DNA of 64,000 bases, from contig NC_079880.1 of assembly GCF_029227915.1 (NCBI RefSeq), positions 15,892,001 through 15,956,000 of the forward strand. The letters are read 5' to 3'. Shown here in pieces: positions 55,838 to 64,000 of this stretch; position 1 is the stretch's first letter; each line of letters begins with the position of its first letter. A program made the position numbers and the translations under genes. The DNA comes from Hydractinia symbiolongicarpus (Eukaryota; Cnidaria; Hydrozoa; Anthoathecata; Hydractiniidae). The notes under the pieces are model-generated. The model made no database searches. It had not been told where the DNA came from and worked only from the letters and a program-made list of their open reading frames with translations.

Positions 55838-57365
55838 CATACAGAGTAGTGTGATATGTTGGTTTACCCTTTTGTCATGGTGGCGGTCATCAGGCATTTT
55901 TATCACACTGGATTCGAAATAGTGTAATTTCTTATTTCAGAGTATTCGAAATTCTTTAATAATTTCTTGCGGAAACAAAAAATTGATGTTGTTGTAATCT
56001 CCTGATACAACGTTCAGGAAGAAGACCTTATCTTTCAGTTGTTTTAGTGAAGCATTGTGCTTAGGTGATGTGGTGAAATAAGCCTTTTTTTAAACTTGAA
56101 AAGTTTTAGGATGACTTGAAGGGACACTATTTTAAAGCGTTTTGTTATAATACGTAAATATTTAGTTACTAGTCGATAAAGCCCATGGAAAAATCCACTG
56201 AGGCAGAATAAAAATGAAAAAGAAGCGTCATTTGCATTTTGATGATGTCAACAACTCATCCACAAAAAAAAAATTTAGAACATTGTTTTCACATTTCCTC
56301 TATTGTGTAGAGCTTGAAACTCTGATCAAAATAATCTATAGAATCACACACTTTTAACAAACGGTTAAGGAGATACAAAAGTTTAAAAAATTTTCGGACA
56401 TCAGCAAAGTCCCCTGAAGTGCAAAAAAAATATTCTTAACAAATCTGTATACCTTTTGCCTTCATTTTATAGATCTTGAGACGTCATCAACCAGTTCATT
56501 CCGAAATGGATTTGGGGACCCATGTTTGGGAAAATTACCCAAATTGGTCCCAGCTGGTCCCTAGTTACCTCTGCGGTGAAAAATCATTGACGTTGCAACC
56601 TTGTTTCCAAGTTATTTGGCCTTAAAAATTTAAGTGCACTGTAATGGCTCCATTAATTTAAAATAGGATATTGACGTTATAGTGTTATTGACAGCGCGCC
56701 GTAACGTCAGAAAATTTAACATTTGAGACATCCCTTTTTCAGCTACATCAAAGGAAAATGAACACATCAACTTTGCCTGTCGCAGATACCACATACTCTC
56801 TGTATTATTATAGAAATGTGTGTTGAGTTTAGACATAGTCATTAAAGAATCGTAGCCAAAAATTTGTTTGTCGTAAAATTTATTGTGTTTTAACCGGACA
56901 ATGTTGTATTAACATATAAAGTTGCAATTTTTTTGAAAACATATATTTCATGTTTGTTTTTTATTTCCTTTTTCACATGTGCACTCACAAAACACAACTC
57001 GTATTTGGTTTTCCTCTCTTTTGGCATAACCTTTTGTAATATGCTCTCACCTACAGAGGATCACAGTTTGCATACAATATGTATTTTTTTAAAAAAACTG
57101 TCCAGAGTTTAAGAATGGCTAATGAATTTAAAAGCATGCAGAAAGTTTGATAACTTTGTACACAAGCCTTATTAAAAATCTTAACCAAAACGTAGGAGCT
57201 TTGCTTTATTTTTGACTAGTTTTTCATCCTCCTTTGACACACCATCTTCTCATTATTTTTACCCCTCTAATAATTTACAAACATTCAAGTAATGCAACTG
57301 GAGATACAGCTAATTATTTCCTCAATTAAAATCTAGATCAGTATTATATCAACATATTCTTCTAT
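55838..57365 (-). repeat. Long dispersed repeat, second copy, interrupted by another repeat
   Basis: Reverse complement of 22637-23613. Collinear on both sides of an insertion at about 56200-56820, which belongs to the CAGACAGA-ending family. Ends in AATCACACATAC..GTAGTGTGATA, a small terminal palindrome. Confidence 0.65.
56200..56820 (+). repeat. Dispersed CAGACAGA-family repeat, nested copy
   Basis: Matches 573-1243 block by block (AAAAGAAGCGTCATTTG, CTCTATTGTGTAGAGCTTGAAA, AAATTGGTCCCAGCTGGTCC, GTAATGGCTCCATTAATTTAA). Its CAGACAGA end has decayed. Confidence 0.75.
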
Positions 57366-58227
57366 TCTCTGCCGGCTTGTATTATGCTGAAATGCTTTTT
57401 CTACATGTGTAGTTTCAAACTGATGCGGTTTCTTGTTTAAACAAAATGAAACACACACACACAAATTTTTGGTGTCAAACAAAACAATTTTCTGTAAATT
57501 AGATGGAAAAAACCTATAATAAAAATGCACCCAAAACAGGGTAGCCAGCCAAATAAAAAGTGAAATTCCAAGTCCTTTCAGGACCAGATATTTTAGGATT
57601 TACAACATAAGAATTAATTCCAGGACCTTCCAGGACAAACACCACCACTCTGAATAAATGGTGGAGGAAACGTTGTGCTTCAAATTCATGGTGGCAAAAA
57701 ATTTTGTTGTCACTTTTTATGCACAAGAAAGGTAAATATTTGTTTATTGCCTGTATTCAATAAAATAGACATAAAATAATCAATGCAGAAATTAGGATAC
57801 CGTGAACACATAAAAGATTAAATAAAAAAGAAAGCAAGACATGCCCATAATAATCATTCAATCTATATTTGCATTAACATTTATCTTCTTCGATTTGGGG
57901 TTTTGTTACCGTTAAACCTAAAGCAATCTCTTTAATTATGTATATACATATATATGTAAGTTTTCTTGGCATAAATATAAACATAATAATTATCACAGCT
58001 CGTCTGTAATAACGATGCGATTCTTTTTTAATGGGTTTCTAATTTTGTTACCTATTCTTAACCCAGCAATCACAATGTGTATAATAAACTGAACCAAATT
58101 AATTGGGAGGACATAGTTACATAGTTATGTGCCTTATTAAATTATTTTTAGAGGACACCTGCTGCTTGAAATTAGTGAAAATGAAAAAAAAGAATGTTAT
58201 CATTCAAATATAATTTTAAACAATTTT
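57366..58227. other. Nothing recognised
   Basis: AT-rich; a CCAGGACC-type motif recurs near 57560-57640. No gene or family assigned. Confidence 0.3.
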
Positions 58228-59500
58228 ACCGTATATAACCCGCACATCGTATTACCCGCAGCTCAGCTTTTTTAGTGAGTTATAAACTAGATGCATCAGA
58301 TAGCCCGCACCTTCGTATAACCCGCATAAAATTTCATGTGTTTTACTTACCAGCACCTTTGCATAACCCGCATCATGGTAAGAAAAAAATTTAGCATATT
58401 TTTACTTACCCTAATCATTTTATAAACACATGTGTATGTTCTGTTTTTTTTATGATGGAGACAAGTGGGGGACGTTTAAACTTGTGAACAACAAACACGA
58501 GAACTGAGTGTCTGAACTAGCGACTCTCTCAGTCTTAACTTCCTTGTCTCCGATTGCCGAAATAATATTGAATTAAAATTAATTTGACAAGTCGATCTTC
58601 TGCTGATGCAGAAGATAGACAAACAAACAAACAAACAAAAAACCTATTCTATCAGGTTATAAACCTAAAGTAAAATCTCTGTTTTTATGTATATTCAAGT
58701 TTTTCTGGCATAAAAATAAACAACATAATAATTATTACAGATTGTCTGTAACAGTGATGTACCGAACGTTCTTTTCTAATGTTTATAGAATTTTGTTATC
58801 TATTTATATCTAAGCAATCACAGTGTGCATGATAAAATGAATGGCGGCAATGAGGAGATAGTTGCATGTGTCTTATTAATTGTATTTTATATTTATTTTT
58901 GATATTTTTAGTGGCCACCTGTTGGTCGAAGGTAGCAAAGATAAAAAAGAAAATTATTATCTATACTTTAATTTTAACATTTTTCAATATTTTTAACAGG
59001 AATAAATAATTAAGTCCTGGGCACTAGGTTGTGAAATACCTATCAATTTAACCTAAAAATGATACCTGCTATATTGCTCTATTACCAGAAGCAAATCATT
59101 TCAATGTGCTCAATGTGATTTCAAAGATATAAATAGATTGGAATTATATTCAACACAAAAGAAAAACGATCTCCAGAATTGTGTTTCAGAGAGAGCTCGT
59201 AATATTAACACTGGCAAGCAATAGAAATTTAAAGCAATTTCACTGTGTGAAAAAAATTATATCACATAGTTAAAGTAAGATTACGTAGATATAGGATCGC
59301 GCATGCAGTTGTATTAATGTACGCATTTTAACCCGTTGGTACTATTTTCTTCATTGAATGTATAAACTTTAAATTTCACAATAAATGACAAAAAATATAA
59401 AACTTATTACATTACCCGCAACACATTATAACCGGCACTAATGGTGGAAGTCGTAAAAATCAACTTATAACCCGCGGGTTATATACCGGAAAATATGGTA
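58228..59500 (-). mobile_element. Long non-autonomous element with GGGTTATA motifs, copy B
   Basis: Inverted relative to copy A. Starts TACCGTATATAACCCGCAC and ends GCGGGTTATATACCGGAAAATATGGTA. Internal (CAAA)n near 58620. Similarity to copy A is end to end. No ORF. Confidence 0.7.
58457..58551 (+). repeat. 95-nt structured element inside copy B
   Basis: GGAGACAAG .. CTTGTCTCC with the CTCTCTCAG-containing arm. The CTCGTG/CACGAG hairpin is partly decayed here. Confidence 0.65.
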
Positions 59501-59799
59501 AATATTATCAACAGCAATGAGTAATCAAGTCCTTGGCACTAGGTTGTGAAGCACATGTTAATTTTACAGTTTGATTTACTTTTGTTATTATAGCACCCAA
59601 GCATAATATTGTGGATTAAACTGGATTGCATAGAGGAAGGAGGCATGTCACTAATCTAAACAATTGTAGCAGAAAGTGAATAAACATATTAGAAATTTTA
59701 CAGAACAACAAAATTAAAAAGGTTAATTACTTCATATTGTTTGCTATAAAGTGGCATTAAATCATTAAATCATCTCCCATCTTCAATCTTGATGAAGAT

Positions 59800-61190
59800 G
59801 ATGATTAAACAGCCTGGAAGAATGATGTAGAAGTTTGGCAGCCATTTAACAAAAAAGGGCCTAGACATCTAGGACTATTTACGGTCTATTTAACAATGAG
59901 CAGGTGAAGCTGTAAGAAGGATTACTGTTAATTTAAAGAAAGAATATGTTGTTCAGACCATAGTAAATACATTAGATACAGATTTCTAACTGATGATACC
60001 ACTAGAGCCTATCATTCACGGAGATGGTCGAGTATAAAAGAAACAGTGGTGATATCCAATACTGCAATTCCTTAAATTAGCGCCGCAGCACTAATTAAAT
60101 TTTCATGATTTTAGATGGTGGCGCTTTTTTTAAAGTTTGAGATTCTTGGTTTTCAAACTTCTTGTTGGGCACATATCTATAGAACTTTAGAAACTGACAA
60201 CCAATATCTCCAAGCAGACGATTCTAATTCAGTAATAGCAAATGTAACTGGAAAGAGGAAGAGAGAGCTTGGACTTGCAGTTTTAGCTAAATTTAAATGT
60301 TTCACGATGAATAAAATATTTTCAAAAGTCCTTCATGAAGAACTAGAGAAAAAGAAAAAGAAATGTTCTTATCTTGAACTAAATGAAGATTTTGTTGATG
60401 AGAAAAAAGTAGAATTTAAATAGTCAAGTGTGGCACTTAAAGGAAAAATAGTGTACTAAGTTTTTCAACATTTATGGTTCAATACGAAAAAAATTATAGA
60501 GAATTCAAGTGACATAACTTAAGGTTACCTACAGGTGTACAGGATTTTTTCTCCTACAGGCAGCAAATTTATCTTTGAAATTAGAAAAACTAGCTTTAGC
60601 CACAGCAAAGTTATAATATGCAGATATGAAAGAAAAACTGCATATTCGGAGATTCTATAAATGACACTTCAGTAGTTGTTCCTGTTAAACAAGAAAGAGT
60701 CTCTTAGGTGGTTTTCGAAATAGAAGAGGAAGAGGTAATTCTTTAACTAGTGGAAACAAAAGAAGCAGCAATCCATAAAGAATGACAGTAAAGTAATGAG
60801 ATGCCACATCTGCTATTCCACAAAACATTTTGCAATGGAATGTCCTCACAAGGAAAGAACTAAAGAATCTAATGTCCATACTTTGATGACTTGGACACCT
60901 GACTCCACAGTATGGTGTTGGAGAATCTAGGAAAAGAATTTTAGATAGTGCATACACCAAGACAGTTTCTGATATGGTATAGATGGTGGAATTTATAACA
61001 TATTTGAATGACAAAGAACATAAGCAGTTGGCAAAAGTAAAAAACCCTGGAAATGCAGTGCTTCATTTCGGACATAGGGTTGAGAGTAGAAGCATAAAAT
61101 GTGTAACCATTCCATTAAAATTTCGAAAGAAAGAGACAGATGTTGTGAAAAATGATATCCTACTTTTAAGTACCGTAAATGATTAAATAA
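59800..61190 (+). pseudogene. Retrotransposon gag-protease remnant
   Basis: Plus-strand fragments in several frames: WKNDVEVWQPF near 59815, the frame at 60115-60423, then LEKLALATAKL with a stop and YADMKEKL near 60600. A basic GGFRNRRGRGN near 60705 precedes a zinc knuckle CHICYSTKHFAMEC near 60800 (Cys-x2-Cys-x4-His-x4-Cys). The frame at 60983-61186 (VLHFGHRVESRS then VVKNDILLLS) resembles a retroviral-type aspartic protease. Order and motifs fit the gag-pro part of an LTR-type retrotransposon. No RT, integrase or LTR seen; many stops. Confidence 0.6.
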
Positions 61191-61194
61191 ACGC

Positions 61195-62311
61195 CAGGGG
61201 TGTTCATTCAAAAATTGACTTTTTATGGGGGCGGGGGCATTTATACAATTTGAATGTCTTCTTCATCACTTCTGCCATCAAGATTGATCAAATTTATTTC
61301 ATCTGCTGCATCTTCTTCGTCAGAATCTGTGATTCTGGCAAATGGGTTGGGAATGTCTTCTTGTAACAAGAAAGAAAGTTGCAATTTCAGTAACTCTCTT
61401 TGTGACTCACAGGGTTTCCGTTTTTTAAAGAAATGGGTTTTTCCATCCTCTGACCCATCATATTCCAAGTTAAAGGGTATAATGACTTGATCGATTTATT
61501 TACGTTAAAGGGAGTTCTTAATTTACCCAAGCGTTTCCAGATGTTCCAACTACACAACGACTTTTGAATGCTTTGTCAAGTGCCTTTCATTTTCGTTTAG
61601 CTGCATAGAAAATTATTAAGGGTTTGAGCTTCATCCAATCCGCCTATGCAGCTAAACAGACACTGAACATGCACTTCTTATGTTCCGTGGTTTTTAAGCA
61701 AACTGATTTTGTTCCTGTAATATTGATCGTTGTGTTAGACACCATATCATTCAATACAGGAGTCTCGTCCATTGCCATGATACTAGATGCTTCGTACTTA
61801 AATCTAGATGACAATCGGCGAACATGTAAAAAATAAGATTTTGTCAGTTAACCGTGCTGGATCTTGCTGGGCAGTTGTGGTTTTTCTTCGCACAAAGTTT
61901 TTCAACCAACCAGTACTCGCAAGAAATAATGTCTTCTCGTGTTCGTCACATAATTCGTCGTATAAAGATTTTGCTTTTGTCATTATTAACTTTTTAGATA
62001 TTCTGAATTAGATATTCTGAATTGGACCTTCTGCCATATATCCAGTCAACAAGTTGATTCTCTAGTTGAAGATCCATTGGTTTAACACCTCCCCCTTCCA
62101 GTCTTTTACTTTTAGCCTTTACCTTTCGATCGATAATTTTAGGCTTATTGTGTCTCCATTCTCTTATACGTTTAGCGGCAGCACCAAATTTCTTTGTAGC
62201 TTTGTTATTGCTGTTAATTTCTGCGTAAGTTATGGCTTTCCTTTTTATTTCCATTGTGAAGTTTTTACTTTTCTCTCCCTTGTGAGTTGTATTATCTTCA
62301 GAGTTCCTCAT
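61195..62311 (-). pseudogene. pogo-like transposase remnant with intact helix-turn-helix N-terminus
   Basis: The frame at 61994-62311 starts MRNSEDNTTHKGEKSKNF and contains an HTH region with AAAKRIREWRHNK, then KRLEGGGVKPM and QLVDWIYGRRSN, typical of pogo-like DNA-binding heads. Downstream, in shifted frames, come LFLASTGWLKNFVRR, then MAMDETPVLNDMV and KSVCLKTTEHKKCMF (start of the DDE domain with its first Asp), then KLKPLIIF. A C-terminal acidic piece at 61241-61468 follows. Several stops and frameshifts. It is a different subfamily from the 9.2-kb remnant. Confidence 0.7.
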
Positions 62312-62319
62312 TCTTATCC

Positions 62320-63515
62320 TTCAGTACAACATTTTTAGCAATAAAAAACTACTTTGTGTAGAATGTTTTGATTTTGAGCGCCGTTTTCAGATGTTTATTC
62401 TAACATTGAATAATATGGGTCTCGACACACTCTCCCTACTTATGCTATTTTTACTTATCGGAAAATCAGAGCAAAATAAAAACTGGTGTTAGTAACTTGT
62501 GAAATATTTTAAAACGAAACGTTGATGGTACAATAGCTATTTGTTCCGTTTATAAAAAAATATTTACCGTGTAGCAAGCCCATTACAGGTTAACAATTGT
62601 GTTGTGTTTTTTGAAAAAAAATGGCTTGTGTTAACCCTTTCGCAACAGCAATTAAATCCATCTTATGCGAAGAAAGCGACTTCTGACCTACTTTACTTAA
62701 ACTGTAATAGAAACTTAACCACTGAAGATATATCAACAAATGACCCCTCTTTTTTTTTAATATAACAAGACGTATGATATGCGCAAACAACCTGAGGAAT
62801 AAAGTTTACAAAAAGCTCTCTATCAAATTGTGATTTTTGTTACGCAGTTAGACAAGACATATTTTGCTATTTAGATAGGTAATAATAGTTACGCACTACG
62901 CAGTTATTTTCCAAAATAGATTTCTGAGATCTTCTTAAACGAAAAATTCCTTGAAATTTCATTTTTTGTTGGGTCATTCTTGGGTAAACTGACTGACAGG
63001 AAGAAGAAAGACCACAAGCCCCACCTAAAATTTGCAAAATTCAGTAATTCAGTAACCCCCCACCCCCCGCAAAAAAAAATTGGAAAATTTATGTTTTTTC
63101 AGAGTCTTTCCGAAATCATTATTTCTCTATGTTAACGTGTCATTAGCGTAGCGAAAAGAATTTCTTTCTCGTCATTATTTATATACGGTGGAGCGTCTCG
63201 TTTTTCTCTTACGTATTATTGTGGAAATTTTATCATTCGCAGACTACTTTCAAGGCATTTGGGGAGACCTTAATTCTCCCTACATTCACTGTTGAAAACT
63301 TTGATGGAAACACCTTTACTTTACCAGTTAGTTAAATAAAGCTTTTGAACACTTATCTTTTTAAAAATAAACAAGATGTAGGCACTATTTAAAATACACA
63401 GCTATGAAACATCCACAATGCGACCCAATTCTACACTTTCTGCTAACTAAAAATACAGCCTATTATTAATGGTTGAAAGTCACGCAATTGAAATGTTTAT
63501 GGTTTTAAACGGCAT
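62320..63515. other. Nothing recognised
   Basis: AT-rich sequence with short homopolymers. No ORF with a domain; no TBL3 N-terminal exon found. Confidence 0.3.
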
Positions 63516-63519
63516 TAAG

Positions 63520-63865
63520 TTGACAAAAAATTAACATTTTGATTTTTACTATCCCGCTCAGCATATTTTTTTTGTTAACTGTGCCAAATTTTGTCGAAAT
63601 TAAAGTAGTTTTAATTTTTGGACTAATTTCGGCCTAAAATGACATTTAGATGGCAAAAAATCAAAATTTTGATATTACCAACATATTTGGCATACTTTTT
63701 TTGTTAACTTTGCCGAATTTTGACTAAAATAAAGTAGTTTTAATTTTTGGATCAATTTTGGCTTAAAATGACATTTAGGTGACAAAAATCAAAATTATGA
63801 TGTCACTATTATGTTCAGCATACTTTTTTTGTTAACTGTGCCAAATTTTGTCGAAAACAAATACC
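63520..63865. repeat. Tandem repeat of about 129 bp, nearly three units
   Basis: TTGTTAACT(G/T)TGCC(A/G)AATTTTG anchors at 63572, 63701 and 63829, with ATGACATTTAG(A/G)TG and AAAATCAAAATT between. Units are about 80-90 percent alike by eye. Confidence 0.8.
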
Positions 63866-64000
63866 AATTGTGGCCTGAAACGTCAGTTAGATGACTTCCA
63901 AGTCCTTAGAGAGTTTAGGTACAAAGTTTGAATCTGTGACGTTGCAATTGACCATTTGGGACATAATTGTTAGTTACGAGTTGGAAATCTATCCTCGCAG

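Noticed and set aside
57514-57726. 70-codon minus-strand ORF
   Set aside because: No motif; overlaps a locally repeated CCAGGACC sequence.

Overview
This window is nuclear DNA of an intron-rich, AT-rich, transposon-dense metazoan. The repertoire fits a cnidarian, perhaps a hydrozoan: a Penelope-like element carrying a hammerhead ribozyme, RTE-type LINEs, THAP-domain and pogo-type DNA transposons, and a tRNA-headed SINE. The species assignment is inference. No bacterial features, rRNA genes or CRISPR arrays were seen.

Two host genes run right to left on the minus strand, one after the other. The upstream gene is TBL3 (Utp13, a WD40 protein of the U3/SSU processome). Eighteen exons lie between 51587 and 24965 and include the stop codon; the N-terminal exons were not found and may lie beyond the right edge. 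Its stop codon is 428 bp from the ATG of the second gene, DDX54 (Dbp10, a DEAD-box RNA helicase of ribosome assembly). Thirteen DDX54 exons lie between 24536 and 1886. They encode RecA domain 1 and the start of RecA domain 2; the rest lies beyond the left edge. All splice sites were placed by hand, and reading phase is kept across every junction. Both products act in ribosome biogenesis, and a pyrimidine-rich 3' splice site lies 10 nt before the DDX54 ATG, so an operon-like, trans-spliced arrangement is possible.

Nearly everything else is repeats inside the introns. 1-566: 5' end of an RTE LINE. 9.15-9.8 kb: pogo-type transposase remnant. 11.0-11.25 and 27.3-27.5 kb: tRNA-headed SINE. 13.0-13.6 kb: probable Helitron remnant. 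17.5-21.8 kb: two apparently identical Penelope-like copies head to head as a giant palindrome, each with a hammerhead ribozyme downstream of its ORF. 22.6-23.6 kb: a repeat filling most of DDX54 intron 4. 28.1-29.3 kb: a decayed second Penelope-like element. 36-43.7 kb: three RTE copies, one with an intact 1063-codon ORF containing a PHD-like finger. 44.9-46.2 and 58.2-59.5 kb: a pair of long non-autonomous elements in inverted orientation. 48.9-53.2 kb: THAP-domain transposon remnants. 53.35-55.4 kb: an internally deleted L2/CR1-like LINE duplicated exactly in tandem. 59.8-62.3 kb: a retrotransposon gag-protease remnant and a second pogo-like transposase. 63.5-63.9 kb: a 129-bp tandem repeat.

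The points most worth a second look are the Penelope palindrome with its ribozymes, the TBL3-DDX54 junction, the two-ORF THAP elements, a 95-nt structured sequence present in three copies, and several near-perfect hairpins.
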